Assembly (NCBI RefSeq): GCF_900116805.1
Contig: NZ_FPBV01000012.1
Location: forward strand, 1 to 64,000
Reading direction: 5' to 3'
DNA length: 64,000 bases
Origin: Paenalicyclobacillus macrosporangiidus
GTDB taxonomy: Bacteria > Bacillota > Bacilli > Alicyclobacillales > Alicyclobacillaceae
Part shown: positions 53,600 to 62,623 of the stretch, piece by piece
Layout: every line of letters begins with the position of its first letter
Position numbering within the stretch: position 1 is the first letter of the stretch
Made by a program: the position numbers and the translations under genes
The notes under the pieces: model-generated
The model's input: only the letters and a program-made list of their open reading frames with translations
What the model was told of the DNA's origin: nothing
The model's database searches: none

Positions 53600-53839
53600 G
53601 TGCGCAAGCCTTTTTGGCGCGTGGCCGGATTTGTCGCGGCGGGCGCGGTGTTGGGGACGTTGGCGGGGCAGCTGCTGGCGCACCAGGTGCCGTTGCTGGC
53701 GCGCACCACGCAGGCGGAATGGCACCCGGGGGCGGATCTCGGCGTGCTGCGCTACAATCTCGACCTCACGCTGCGCGTCAACGGCTTGACGTTGGTCGGC
53801 GTCATCGCCGGGTATTTATTGGCACGCCGTTCTCGTTGA
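53600..53839 (+). CDS. small membrane protein, DUF4321-like
   Basis: 79 residues from GTG 53600 with GGAGGGGC ahead. Two hydrophobic helices (about 5-26 and 58-75) flank a polar middle (TTQAEWHPGADLGVLRYNLD). The pattern FxxGxxLGxLxG and the C-terminal GVIAGYLLARRSR fit DUF4321 proteins, which in Firmicutes often stand beside radC and mreB. Function unknown. Confidence 0.7.
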   Translation: MRKPFWRVAGFVAAGAVLGTLAGQLLAHQVPLLARTTQAEWHPGADLGVLRYNLDLTLRVNGLTLVGVIAGYLLARRSR

Positions 53840-53936
53840 GCAATTGTCGCATTCGGGATACGATAGGATTTGCCAGCTCATCCGCATCCCGCTATGGTGG
53901 ATAGAGAACACGCCGGATATTTTGGGAAGGGCGGAG

Positions 53937-54653
53937 ATGTGGATGAGTCAGGGGCCGGGTCTGTCGTATACTTGGAGAGGCGAGGACGCTCCCCGCGAGC
54001 GATTGTTGGCGCGCGGGGCGCAGGCGTTGCGAAACGATGAACTGTTGGCCGTGATCTTTCAATCCGGGACGCGGCACGCGCCGGTCATGGAATTGGCGCG
54101 GCGCGTTCTGGATCGGGTCGACGGGGTGTACGGGCTGCTCGACGCTGAAGTCGAGGAGTTGATGGCCATCCCGGGCATTGGTCGTGCCAAGGCGTTGCAG
54201 ATCGCGGCGGCGGTCGAACTCGGCCGGCGGATCGTGCGGGGACCCGCACGTTCACGGCTGCAGATCCGCAGCGCGGAAGACGCCGCCGAGTATGTAATGG
54301 ATCGGTTGAGGCACCTTAAAAAGGAACATTTCATGGTTCTGCACCTGGATACAAAACACTGCGTGATAGGAGAAGAAGTGGTATCCATCGGCAGTCTGGA
54401 CGCATCCATCGTCCACCCGCGGGAAATCTTCAAGCCGGCGGTCAAGCGCAGCGCCTCGGCTGTCCTTTGTCTGCACAACCATCCGAGCGGGGACCCGACG
54501 CCGAGCCCTGAAGACATCGCCGTGACGAAACGGTTGTGCCAAGCGGGGGCGCTGCTCGGCATCGACATGCTGGATCACATCGTCGTGGGGGATGGCCGGT
54601 ACGTGAGCCTGCGGGCGCTGGGATACTGCGAATCTGCTCCGCACGCCGGGTAA
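53937..54653 (+). CDS. radC: RadC family (JAB/MPN domain) protein
   Basis: 238 residues from ATG 53937; ATG 53943 is an alternative with its own GGAG. The N-terminal helix-hairpin-helix part has LMAIPGIGRAKALQIAAAVE. The JAMM metal site is in VLCLHNHPSGDPTPSPED. Despite its name it is not proved to act in DNA repair. The gene order radC-mreB-mreC-mreD-minC-minD matches Bacillus, but maf, usually before radC, is absent. Confidence 0.94.
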   Translation: MWMSQGPGLSYTWRGEDAPRERLLARGAQALRNDELLAVIFQSGTRHAPVMELARRVLDRVDGVYGLLDAEVEELMAIPGIGRAKALQIAAAVELGRRIVRGPARSRLQIRSAEDAAEYVMDRLRHLKKEHFMVLHLDTKHCVIGEEVVSIGSLDASIVHPREIFKPAVKRSASAVLCLHNHPSGDPTPSPEDIAVTKRLCQAGALLGIDMLDHIVVGDGRYVSLRALGYCESAPHAG

Positions 54654-54684
54654 GGGTAACCACCGTTGAGAGGAGTCGTTTTTT

Positions 54685-55719
54685 ATGTTTTCCGGTCGGG
54701 ATATGGGCGTGGATCTGGGCACCGCCAACACGTTGGTCTATGTGAAGGGAAAGGGGATTGTCGTCCGTGAACCGTCGGTGGTGGCCATCCGCACGGACAC
54801 CGGCGCGATAGAGGCCGTGGGGGACCAGGCCAAGCAGATGATCGGCCGCACGCCCGGGAACATCGTCGCCGTGCGCCCGATGAAAGACGGCGTGATTGCC
54901 GATTTCCAGACGACGGCGACGATGCTCCGCTACTTCATTCGCCAAGCGATGCGCAACAAGTCCGCCTGGTCTGGCAAGCCCCGCGTGATGATTTCGGTGC
55001 CCTCGGGGATCACGGCCGTCGAAAAGCGGGCGGTCGAGGACGCGGCCATCGAGGCCGGTGCGAAACACGCCCAGACCATCGAGGAGCCGATGGCGGCTGC
55101 CATCGGGGCGGGCCTGCCGGTCGGTGAGCCCACGGGGAGCATGGTGGTCGACATCGGCGGCGGGACGACCGAGGTGGCCATCATCTCGCTGGGTGGCATC
55201 GTCACCAGCCGGTCCATCCGGGTGGCAGGAGACGAGATGGACGAGGCCATCATCCAGTACATCAAGAAGACCTACAACCTGATGATCGGCGAGCGGACGG
55301 CCGAGGAACTCAAGATCACCATCGGCACGGCCATGGCTGGCGACACGCAGGACGAGATGGATATCCGCGGACGGGATCTGGTCACCGGACTGCCGAAGAC
55401 GTTGACAATCACGTCGACGGAGATCAGCGAAGCGCTGGCGGACACCGTGCGCGCCATCATCGACGCGGTCAAGGTGACCCTTGAGAAGTCTCCGCCCGAG
55501 TTGGCTGCGGACATCATGGACCGGGGCATCGTGTTGACAGGCGGCGGTGCGCTGCTGCGCAACCTGAGCACCCTGCTCAGCGAGGAGACGGGCATGCCCG
55601 TCATCGTCGCGGAGAATCCGCTCGACTGTGTCGCTGTCGGAACCGGCAAGGCTTTGGACAACTACGACCTCTACAAACGCCGCAGCTCGTTGGCACGGAA
55701 GGCTCACTCCCGGGCTTGA
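54685..55719 (+). CDS. mreB: rod shape-determining protein MreB
   Basis: 344 residues from ATG 54685 (TTGAGAGGAG ahead). The actin-type nucleotide loops are [18 protein letters not shown] near the start and [18 protein letters not shown], plus [10 protein letters not shown] near the end. It forms membrane-bound filaments that guide wall synthesis along the cell sides. First of mreBCD. Confidence 0.97.
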   Translation: MFSGRDMGVDLGTANTLVYVKGKGIVVREPSVVAIRTDTGAIEAVGDQAKQMIGRTPGNIVAVRPMKDGVIADFQTTATMLRYFIRQAMRNKSAWSGKPRVMISVPSGITAVEKRAVEDAAIEAGAKHAQTIEEPMAAAIGAGLPVGEPTGSMVVDIGGGTTEVAIISLGGIVTSRSIRVAGDEMDEAIIQYIKKTYNLMIGERTAEELKITIGTAMAGDTQDEMDIRGRDLVTGLPKTLTITSTEISEALADTVRAIIDAVKVTLEKSPPELAADIMDRGIVLTGGGALLRNLSTLLSEETGMPVIVAENPLDCVAVGTGKALDNYDLYKRRSSLARKAHSRA

Positions 55720-55797
55720 CGGCCGGGCTGGCCGCGGCGTGGGGAGCGCGGCGGGCCCGTGGGCGCGCTGAAGGCGAGGACCTGAAAAGGAAGAGGG

Positions 55798-56655
55798 ATG
55801 CGGGTGTCCCGGTTATTGACCAACCGTCGATTGTTTATCCTGTTGGCCGCGCTGATCCTGGTGACGGTGTTTGCTGGGTTGACGTTGCGCGGCCGCGTCG
55901 CCACCTGGCCGGAACGCGCCCTGATGGACGTGGAGAACGCCATCGCCGGAGTCATCTACCGGCCGGCCGCCAAGCTCACCGCCTTTCTGCAGGGTATCCA
56001 CGACTTGCGCGACATGTACGCCGAGAACGCCGCGCTCAAGGCGCAACTGCAGAACTACAGTGCACTGAGCGCAAAACTGAACGACCTCGAGGCGGAGAAC
56101 GCGCGCCTGAAACAGATGCTCGGGTACAAGCAGGGGGCCGGTGCGCGCTTTCGCCTGATCCCGGCCGAGGTCATCGGGCGGGATCCCGGTCAGTGGAACA
56201 GCGGCCTGACCATCAATGTCGGGCGATCCGCCGGCGTCACGAGCGACATGGCGGTGGTATCGGCGGACGGCAGTCTGGTGGGCCGCGTGGCGCAGGTGGC
56301 GGACAACAGCGCGAAGGTGGTGCTGATCACCGATACCCGGGTCGGCGACGGGGTGTCGGCGCGCGTTCAGTCCCAGGGTTCGGAACAGCCCTTCGGCATC
56401 GTGGTCGGGTCGGCCTCCGGCACCGGACGCCTCGACATGACGTTTCTTTCGCCGGTGGCCAAGGTCCGTCAAGGGGACACGGTGGTGACTTCTGGATTGA
56501 GTGACATCTTTCCGGCGGGCATCGTGATTGGCACGGTGGAGCAGATCCACACGGGCGTGCAGGGCCTGACCCAGTCCGCTCTGGTGAAACCTGCCGCCGA
56601 CCTCGATTATCTCCAAGAGGTGTTTGTCATCGCCCGCACGGGGGGCAAGTCATGA
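55798..56655 (+). CDS. mreC: cell shape protein MreC
   Basis: 285 residues from ATG 55798 (AAAAGGAAGAGGG ahead). One N-terminal membrane helix (LFILLAALILVTVFAGLTL), a coiled coil (MYAENAALKAQLQNYSAL to LEAENARLKQMLG), and the two beta domains (PAEVIGRDPGQWNSGLTINV, GRLDMTFLSPVAKVRQGD). It links MreB to wall enzymes outside. It overlaps mreD by four bases. Confidence 0.95.
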   Translation: MRVSRLLTNRRLFILLAALILVTVFAGLTLRGRVATWPERALMDVENAIAGVIYRPAAKLTAFLQGIHDLRDMYAENAALKAQLQNYSALSAKLNDLEAENARLKQMLGYKQGAGARFRLIPAEVIGRDPGQWNSGLTINVGRSAGVTSDMAVVSADGSLVGRVAQVADNSAKVVLITDTRVGDGVSARVQSQGSEQPFGIVVGSASGTGRLDMTFLSPVAKVRQGDTVVTSGLSDIFPAGIVIGTVEQIHTGVQGLTQSALVKPAADLDYLQEVFVIARTGGKS

Positions 56656-57170
56656 GAAACGCCATCGCGTTCGCCCTCCTTTGGCTGGCGCTGATTCTGC
56701 AATCCACCTGGTTTCAGATCCCGCCGCTCAACGAAATTCAGCCGAACTTCGTGTTGGTCGTCCTGACGGTGGCCGCCCTCACCCGCGGTCCGCGGCCGGC
56801 CCTGGTGATGGGGGTGCTCATCGGGGTCATTCAGGACGCCAACTACGGGTCCTTTCTCGGCCTGTACGCGTTCGCGTACGGTGTGGTCGGATACTTCTCG
56901 GCGGTGTTCTTCTCGCAGTTTCTTCAGCGGAACGTGGCGCTGACGTTCGTGGTGACGGTGTGCGCCACGTTCTTGTTCGAGTGGCTGACGTTCGGCATGA
57001 CGCGGCTGTTCGGTGTCACGGCGTACACCTGGCGGGTGGCCTTGGCGCTCACCCTGCAGCAGATGATCATCGACGGCGTGACGCTGTTGCTGCTGTATCC
57101 CATCCTGGTGCGGTGCATGTCCGACCGGCCGCGCCGGGGATTCGCCGCCTCGGAGGACGAAGCGCCCTGA
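56652..57170 (+). CDS. mreD: rod shape-determining membrane protein MreD
   Basis: 172 residues from ATG 56652. Five to six membrane helices, with the conserved start LLWLALILQSTWFQI and the loop GPRPALVMGVLIGVIQDANY. It completes the MreBCD complex. Coupled to mreC. Confidence 0.92.
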   Translation: MRNAIAFALLWLALILQSTWFQIPPLNEIQPNFVLVVLTVAALTRGPRPALVMGVLIGVIQDANYGSFLGLYAFAYGVVGYFSAVFFSQFLQRNVALTFVVTVCATFLFEWLTFGMTRLFGVTAYTWRVALALTLQQMIIDGVTLLLLYPILVRCMSDRPRRGFAASEDEAP

Positions 57171-57268
57171 GCCGGTGATGGGAAACGGCGCGTCGCTGCA
57201 GGAGATCCCTGCCGGTTTCGCGAATATTTTCAGCTGTGTCGCTGCCGTGCGCAGGAGGAGAGTTCTCG

Positions 57269-58018
57269 TTGGCCGTCAAAATGATCGTCCAGAGCAAGCC
57301 GGAACCCAAGCATCCGGTGGCCGTCAAGGGCACCCGCGAGGGACTGGTGTTCCTGCTTGATGAACACTGTGCATATGAGGACTTATACCGCTGCCTGACC
57401 GACCTGTTGACCGGGGAGTCCGCGGGGCTGTTCAACGGCCCGCAGGTGGCCGTGTCCGTCGATTACGGGGATCGCGCCCTGACGCCGGAACAGGCGCGGG
57501 CGTTGCTCGGCGTGTTTCTCGCCCGGGAGAACTTTGTCGTGCGGGAATGGGGCGGACACACCGCGGCGCGAAAGGCCCTGTACGGGCAGCGGCCGTCGGC
57601 GCGCGCGCAGAACCAGTTTATTCACAAGGGCACGGTGCGGGCCGGCCAGGACCTGTATTTTGACGGCGACGTGGTGGTCGTCGGCGATGTGAACCCTGGC
57701 GGCCAGGTTTCGGCCGCGGGGGATATTTACGTGTTCGGGCGCCTGCGCGGCATCGCACACGCGGGCATTCACGGCGACGAACGGGCCATCATCGCGGCCG
57801 CGGAATTCGCACCCACCCAGGTGCGCATCGCGAGCGTCGTGGGATGGGCACCCGAGTCGGCCGGCGAGAGGATGTCCACGTTCATGGAGTTCGCGTACCT
57901 GACCGCGGACGGCATGGCCGTCGACAAGATGCAGTATGCCGCCGTCCTGCGCCAGGCGGGTCCGGGGACGGCGGACGGCCCGGGCAGCGCGGGTGCCAGC
58001 GCAGGGGAAGGGGGTTAA
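57269..58018 (+). CDS. minC: septum site-determining protein MinC
   Basis: 249 residues from TTG 57269 (GGAGGAG ahead). The N-terminal FtsZ-inhibitory domain starts VKGTREGLVFLLDEHCAYED. The C-terminal beta-helix has GTVRAGQDLYFDGDVVVVGD, NPGGQVSAAGDIYVFGRLRG and EFAPTQVRI, the MinD-binding dimer part. Together with MinD it blocks Z-ring formation near the poles. The tail after about 225 is Gly/Ala-rich and variable. Confidence 0.93.
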   Translation: MAVKMIVQSKPEPKHPVAVKGTREGLVFLLDEHCAYEDLYRCLTDLLTGESAGLFNGPQVAVSVDYGDRALTPEQARALLGVFLARENFVVREWGGHTAARKALYGQRPSARAQNQFIHKGTVRAGQDLYFDGDVVVVGDVNPGGQVSAAGDIYVFGRLRGIAHAGIHGDERAIIAAAEFAPTQVRIASVVGWAPESAGERMSTFMEFAYLTADGMAVDKMQYAAVLRQAGPGTADGPGSAGASAGEGG

Positions 58019-58020
58019 CG

Positions 58021-58818
58021 ATGGGGACTGCCGTTGTGATCACCTCGGGGAAGGGCGGAGTCGGCAAGACGACTTCCACCGCGAACATCGGCACGGCTCT
58101 GGCTCTGTTGGGCAAACGCGTGTGCTTGGTGGACACGGACATCGGGCTGCGCAACCTCGATGTGGTGATGGGGCTGGAAAACCGGATCATCTACGACATC
58201 GTGGATGTGGCCTCCGGGGAATGCCGCCTCGAACAGGCGCTCATCCGGGACAAGCGCTTCGACCACCTGGCCGTCTTGCCCGCTTCGCAGACGAAGGACA
58301 AGTCGGCGCTCGATCCGGATCGCGTCCGGGACATGGTGGTGCAGCTGAAGCAACAGTTCGATTTCGTCTTCATCGATTGCCCGGCCGGCATCGAGCACGG
58401 GTTCAGGGTGGCCGTAGCCGGGGCCGACGAAGCCATCGTCGTGACCACGCCCGAAACCGCTTCGGTCCGGGACGCGGATCGGGTCATCGGCCTGCTGGAG
58501 GCGAGCCATCTCAAGTCGCCGAAGCTCATCATCAACCGCATCCGGCCGAAGATGGTCAAACAGGGAGACATGCTGGATATCGATGAGGTCGTGCAGGTGC
58601 TCGCCATCGATTTGCTCGGGGTCATTCCGGACGAAGAGACCGTGATCAAGAACAACATCAAGGGAGAACCGATTGTGATGAACCCGGACAGTCGGGCGGC
58701 GATGGCGTACCGTCACATCGCCCGCCGGATCCTCGGCGACTCCGTGCCGCTCATGGTGCTCGACGAGGAGCCGGGCCTGTGGAGCCGGGTGAAGCGGCTC
58801 ATCGGCGGGCGCCGCTGA
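58021..58818 (+). CDS. minD: septum site-determining ATPase MinD
   Basis: 265 residues from ATG 58021 (AGGGGG ahead). The deviant Walker A GKGGVGKTT is at 10-18, with DTDIGLRNLDVVMGLENRI (switch I) and IDCPAGIEHGF (switch II). The C-terminal amphipathic helix GLWSRVKRLIGGRR is the membrane-targeting sequence. It recruits MinC to the membrane. Confidence 0.97.
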   Translation: MGTAVVITSGKGGVGKTTSTANIGTALALLGKRVCLVDTDIGLRNLDVVMGLENRIIYDIVDVASGECRLEQALIRDKRFDHLAVLPASQTKDKSALDPDRVRDMVVQLKQQFDFVFIDCPAGIEHGFRVAVAGADEAIVVTTPETASVRDADRVIGLLEASHLKSPKLIINRIRPKMVKQGDMLDIDEVVQVLAIDLLGVIPDEETVIKNNIKGEPIVMNPDSRAAMAYRHIARRILGDSVPLMVLDEEPGLWSRVKRLIGGRR

Positions 58819-58886
58819 GCCCGCGGTCATACTCGTCCCGTCATGTCCATACCTATGTAGGGACAGGATGGCGAGGAGGGGCGAGT

Positions 58887-59843
58887 ATGTCCGACGACAA
58901 GTCGATCTGGCCTTGGAAGGATTGGAATCCCCGCTCGGCGGCCAAAGCGGCAAAGGACCAGCGGACGGAACCCGTCGCACCGGACTTGCACGATGACAAC
59001 CCGTGGTTCGCCCCGCGGTCCGGCGCACCGGCGGGCGATGCAGCCGGCGATCCGGATCGCAAGTCCCGCCGCCCCGGGTCGGCGCGATGGCTCGGCGCCG
59101 ATGCGTCCCCCTACGGATTTTCGGACGAAGACGGAAGTCTGCAGCAGGTGGAAGGGGCCAACCTGCGCCGCTCTTTCGGAACCGCGCGATCCCGCCGGTT
59201 CGTGGCAAGGACCGGCCGAATCCCCTCCGTCAACCGGGCGGTTAAGCGGGATCCCGCCGGTGGTGGGACCTGGCTGTTGCAGACGGTGTGCGCCATGGGG
59301 CTCGTCGCGGCCGGCCTGTACGCGCACGACAGCCAAGGGAGCATCGCCGACGAGATCCAGCGCGTCTATCACAGCATGTTCACCGAAGACTACTCCACGC
59401 TCTCGATGCCGGCGGTCAAGCAGTTCCTCGACGACCACGGCGTCTCCATCCCTGCGTTCTGGACCGGTTCGACCTCTGGCGTCGTACGCCTGCATGCCCC
59501 CTTGGCGGGTGTGATCCAGGCCGACTATGCCCCAGGACACCCGGAGGTGTGGATTGCGGGCACGGCGGACGCTCCGGTGCTCGCCGCGGGATCCGGGACG
59601 GTTTCCCAGGTCCAACAGGATGCAGACGGCTGGTCGGTGGTCATTGAGCACGGCGCCGTCGGTACATCCTTGTACCACGGGTTGGGGACCGTCAGCGTCC
59701 AGGCTGGACAGGCGGTCAGCTCGGGCCAGGTGATTGGCCGGTTGCCGCACAGCGACGCGCCCGTTCTCAGGTTCGCCATGCAGCGCGACGGGGCCTACAT
59801 CAATCCGCACGATGACATCCACTTTCCGGAGGCCGGTGCATGA
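58887..59843 (+). CDS. spoIVFA: SpoIVFA, inhibitor and anchor of the SpoIVFB protease (M23-like)
   Basis: 318 residues from ATG 58887 (GAGGAGGGG ahead). A long polar, charged N-terminal part is followed by one membrane helix (about 130-147, LLQTVCAMGLVAAGLYA). The C-terminal domain (VVRLHAPLAGVIQADYA, VLAAGSGTVSQVQQDADGWS, VIEHGAVGTSLYHGLGTVSV) has the M23/LytM beta fold. The zinc ligands of active M23 enzymes are not present (LRFAMQRDG in place of LHFE-type), as expected for SpoIVFA. It holds SpoIVFB inactive in the outer forespore membrane. It overlaps spoIVFB by four bases. Confidence 0.88.
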   Translation: MSDDKSIWPWKDWNPRSAAKAAKDQRTEPVAPDLHDDNPWFAPRSGAPAGDAAGDPDRKSRRPGSARWLGADASPYGFSDEDGSLQQVEGANLRRSFGTARSRRFVARTGRIPSVNRAVKRDPAGGGTWLLQTVCAMGLVAAGLYAHDSQGSIADEIQRVYHSMFTEDYSTLSMPAVKQFLDDHGVSIPAFWTGSTSGVVRLHAPLAGVIQADYAPGHPEVWIAGTADAPVLAAGSGTVSQVQQDADGWSVVIEHGAVGTSLYHGLGTVSVQAGQAVSSGQVIGRLPHSDAPVLRFAMQRDGAYINPHDDIHFPEAGA

Positions 59844-60757
59844 ATCTGCACCGTCGCTTCGTCTCGCCGGCGGGCGGCGTGCTCGGGATGGCGGGCCTGG
59901 CGGCCAAGGTGCGGGTGCATCCGCTCTTTCTCGCCCTCGCCGCCTTCGCGGTGTACGCGGGGTTGTGGCGCGACCTGGTGGTCCTGTTTCTGCTCGTGGC
60001 GCTCCACGAATTGGGCCACGCCGCCGCGGCGCAGGCGCTCGGGTACGAGGTGGAGCGGGTGACGCTCCTCCCGTTCGGCGGCGTGGCGACCCTGGGGTAC
60101 GGAAGCATCGGTTTCGTCCCGCGCCACGAGGCGCTCATCGCCATCGCCGGGCCGTTGGTCAATCTCGGGCTGACGGGGGCGTCGGCGGTCGTGCACGCCT
60201 TGGGCCTGTGGCCGGACGCGTTTTTCCTCCGCGTGGCGGAGTTGAACCTGTGGATCGTCGCATTCAACCTGCTGCCCGGGCTGCCCCTCGACGGCGGGCG
60301 CATCCTGCGGGCGGCGCGATCGCGCCAGTTGGGGTACGAGGCGGCGACACGGGAGGCGTATGACGTGGCGCTGTGGTTGGCCATCACTCTGTTGTTCCTC
60401 GGTACGGCGGCGCTGTGGGCGGGATATCCGCACTTGGGCATGCTGGTGCTCGGGGTCTTTCTCCTGGTCACCGCCTGGGCGGGCCGGCGCGATCTGCGGA
60501 TGGAGACCATTCGCTTTCTCGACGCGAAACGGCGGGCATCCCGGCGCCGTCCGGAGGTCATTCGGTCGTTGGTCGTGCCCCGGACGACGCCTGTCCGTGA
60601 CGTCGTCCGCCGTTTTTCTCCGGATCGGTACCACCTCGTCTACGTGCGCAACGAGGCGGGCGAGGTATCGGCCATCCTCGAAGAGGATGAGCTCCTGGAA
60701 GCCGTCTTTGACGGGCGGTGGCTCGAGACGGTGGGCGATTGGATGGACCGGCCCTGA
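59840..60757 (+). CDS. spoIVFB: SpoIVFB, intramembrane metalloprotease for pro-sigma-K
   Basis: 305 residues from ATG 59840. HEXXH is at 56-60 (ALHELGHAAAAQAL) inside a membrane helix, and the third ligand is in NLLPGLPLDGGRIL near residue 150, as in site-2 proteases. Four to six helices precede a soluble C-terminal CBS-like domain (SLVVPRTTPVRDVVRRF-type region, YHLVYVRNEAGEVSAILEED). It cuts pro-sigma-K in the mother cell. Next gene is rplU, as in Bacillus. Confidence 0.94.
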   Translation: MNLHRRFVSPAGGVLGMAGLAAKVRVHPLFLALAAFAVYAGLWRDLVVLFLLVALHELGHAAAAQALGYEVERVTLLPFGGVATLGYGSIGFVPRHEALIAIAGPLVNLGLTGASAVVHALGLWPDAFFLRVAELNLWIVAFNLLPGLPLDGGRILRAARSRQLGYEAATREAYDVALWLAITLLFLGTAALWAGYPHLGMLVLGVFLLVTAWAGRRDLRMETIRFLDAKRRASRRRPEVIRSLVVPRTTPVRDVVRRFSPDRYHLVYVRNEAGEVSAILEEDELLEAVFDGRWLETVGDWMDRP

Positions 60758-60759
60758 GG

Positions 60760-60789
60760 TTGCCACACGCCCGCTTGGCGTGTTAAGAT
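60760..60789 (+). promoter_or_regulatory. possible promoter of rplU
   Basis: TTGCCA (60760-60765) and TAAGAT (60784-60789), spacer 18 bases. A short hairpin (CACGCC/GGCGTG) inside the spacer may instead end spoIVFB transcription. Confidence 0.45.
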
Positions 60790-60905
60790 AGGAAAAGTGT
60801 ATTGTGCCCATGCAATCTGCTTGGGCCGGCACTGCAACCGCATGTGTCAGGGGCGGCGTGGTCCGACAAACCACCTGGGGTGGTGCCCCGGCAGCGAGTC
60901 TGAGT
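60790..60905 (+). promoter_or_regulatory. candidate L21 leader (autoregulatory) of rplU
   Basis: About 130 bases separate the promoter from the rplU start. They contain a hairpin-prone segment (AAACCACCTGGGGTGGTGCC) and GC-rich partners. A structured L21 leader is known ahead of rplU-prp-rpmA in Firmicutes. I could not confirm the consensus by eye. Confidence 0.35.
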
Positions 60906-60920
60906 GAAGGAGGCGTGGCG

Positions 60921-61232
60921 ATGTACGCCATCGTCGAGACAGGCGGCAAGCAGTACAAGGTTTCGGAGGGCGACGTCATCGTCGTCGAGAAGTTGGACGC
61001 AGAGGTCGGCAGCACCATTCAGTTGGACAAGGTGTATCTCATCGGCGGAGAGGACGGCGTGCGCGTGGGCACTCCGACGGTGGCCGGTGCTTCCGTTTCC
61101 GCAAAGGTGGTTGAGCACGGCCGCGGCGAGAAAATCGTCGTGTTCAAGTACAAGCCGAAGAAGAACTATCACAAGAAGCAGGGTCACCGCCAGCCGTACA
61201 CCAAGTTGCAAATCGAGGCCATCCAGGCGTAA
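60921..61232 (+). CDS. rplU: 50S ribosomal protein L21
   Basis: 103 residues from ATG 60921 (AAGGAGG ahead). It starts [18 protein letters not shown], and the basic signature [19 protein letters not shown] near the end is the L21 pattern. It binds 23S rRNA. First gene of rplU-prp-rpmA. Confidence 0.97.
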   Translation: MYAIVETGGKQYKVSEGDVIVVEKLDAEVGSTIQLDKVYLIGGEDGVRVGTPTVAGASVSAKVVEHGRGEKIVVFKYKPKKNYHKKQGHRQPYTKLQIEAIQA

Positions 61233-61250
61233 GGCGGGGCGGCGGAACGG

Positions 61251-61574
61251 TTGATTCAGCTCGATGTGTACGAACAGGCCGGGCGCATTCGCCGTTTCAC
61301 GGTCCGCGGGCACGCCGGGGCGGGCCCGGCGGGACGGGACATTGTGTGCGCGGCGGTGAGCGCGTTGGTGCTCAATGCCATCAACAGTTGTGAGGTCCTG
61401 CTCGGTTGTCCGCTCGCGGTGGACGACGACGGCGAGACCCTGGTGTGCGAGGTACCGGCCGGCACCCGTGACCCGGAGGGTGTCCAACTGCTGCTCGAAA
61501 GCATGGTGTTCGGGGTGAAGCAGACCGCCGACGCGCACCCGCGGCACGTGGCTGTTCGTACCCGTTCGGTTTGA
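61251..61574 (+). CDS. prp: ribosomal-processing cysteine protease Prp
   Basis: 107 residues from TTG 61251; the ribosome site is weak. The catalytic pair is His21 and Cys33 in RGHAGAGPAGRDIVCAAVSA. The family cuts the N-terminal extension of L27 in Firmicutes and related bacteria. It lies between its substrate rpmA and rplU. The L27 encoded here carries the matching cleavage sequence. Confidence 0.92.
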   Translation: MIQLDVYEQAGRIRRFTVRGHAGAGPAGRDIVCAAVSALVLNAINSCEVLLGCPLAVDDDGETLVCEVPAGTRDPEGVQLLLESMVFGVKQTADAHPRHVAVRTRSV

Positions 61575-61670
61575 CAACCGCACACGAATCGATGGCGGGG
61601 TTGCGCGGAACGGTTCGCTGCGCGGAAGAAGCGGAGCGCGAAACCCGCCGCGGATAAGGAGTGAGAGCAC

Positions 61671-61985
61671 ATGTTGAAGTTCGACCTGCAACGGTTTGCC
61701 CACAAGAAGGGCGTCTCCAGCACGCGCAACGGCCGCGACAGCGAATCGAAGCGGCTCGGCGTCAAGCGGGCGGACGGCCAGTTGGTCACCGCCGGCTCCA
61801 TCCTGGTGCGGCAGCGCGGCACGAAGATCCACCCGGGCAAGAACGTCGGCCTCGGCAAGGACGACACCCTGTTCGCCCTGATTGAAGGCCGCGTCAAGTT
61901 TGAGCGGTTCGGCCGCAACCGCAAACGCGTGAGCGTGTACCCGGTGGAGCAGGCAGCGGAGGCCACGGTCGCGGCCGAAGCGTGA
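61671..61985 (+). CDS. rpmA: 50S ribosomal protein L27 with cleavable N-terminus
   Basis: 104 residues from ATG 61671 (AAGGAG ahead). It starts [20 protein letters not shown]. The first nine residues are the Firmicutes extension removed by Prp before Ala10; the usual LQFF is LQRF here. The core [20 protein letters not shown] is standard. The mature N-terminus reaches the peptidyl transferase centre. Confidence 0.97.
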   Translation: MLKFDLQRFAHKKGVSSTRNGRDSESKRLGVKRADGQLVTAGSILVRQRGTKIHPGKNVGLGKDDTLFALIEGRVKFERFGRNRKRVSVYPVEQAAEATVAAEA

Positions 61986-62003
61986 ACGAGGATGAATCGG
62001 TGA

Positions 62004-62028
62004 AGCCCGGCGCAAGCCGGGCTTTTTT
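62004..62028 (+). terminator. Rho-independent terminator after rpmA
   Basis: An 8-bp perfect stem (62004-62011 with 62016-62023), loop GCAA, then six T residues. Confidence 0.85.
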
Positions 62029-62051
62029 GCGAGGATGGGGCGTGGTGAATC

Positions 62052-62576
62052 GTGAATGAACTGGAATGCCTGGGTGCGCTCCGGGCGCATCGGCACGAGG
62101 TGATGAACGCCCTCCAGGTGGTCAAGGGTTATCTGCAGTTGAAGCGGGTGGATCAGGCAGAGCGCGCCCTCGACCGCCTGTCGGACCGGCTCGCCGACTT
62201 CGCACGCCTGCAGGGGGCTGTCGCTCCCGAAGAGGCGGACATTCTCTGGTGCGCCATCACCCTCGGCCGCGTGCGCATCCAGCGCTGGACAACCGGCGTC
62301 TGCCGGACCGTGGCGCAGGTGCGCGCCGTGTGCGCGTTGCTGCGGGCGGTCGAATCGTGCGCCGCGGCCGGCGGGATCGACGAGGTCCGAGTATCGGCCG
62401 GAGCGGAAGGCGGCGATGTGTGGCTGCGGATCGCGCCGGTGATGGGAGCGGATGATGGGCCGGAGGGGCAACGGTCGCGGGATTGGTGGCACACTGTACA
62501 GCAGGAGACGGCCCGCCCGGGTGTGCGGTGGGAACCGGCTGAAGGCGGTGCACGCGTGGTGCGCGTGACCGGCTGA
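62052..62576 (+). CDS. spo0B: sporulation initiation phosphotransferase Spo0B
   Basis: 174 residues from GTG 62052. The phosphoacceptor His15 is in [20 protein letters not shown], which matches the four-helix phosphotransfer domain start (H-[DE]-x-[ML]-N). The C-terminal half has a reduced kinase-like fold without ATP-binding motifs. It passes phosphate from Spo0F to Spo0A. Sequence similarity is low outside the His motif; the place between rpmA and obgE is decisive. Confidence 0.85.
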   Translation: MNELECLGALRAHRHEVMNALQVVKGYLQLKRVDQAERALDRLSDRLADFARLQGAVAPEEADILWCAITLGRVRIQRWTTGVCRTVAQVRAVCALLRAVESCAAAGGIDEVRVSAGAEGGDVWLRIAPVMGADDGPEGQRSRDWWHTVQQETARPGVRWEPAEGGARVVRVTG

Positions 62577-62623
62577 AGACGTGGGCCGGGCGGCAGGAGC
62601 CCGGAGGCGAAGGAGGCGATGGG

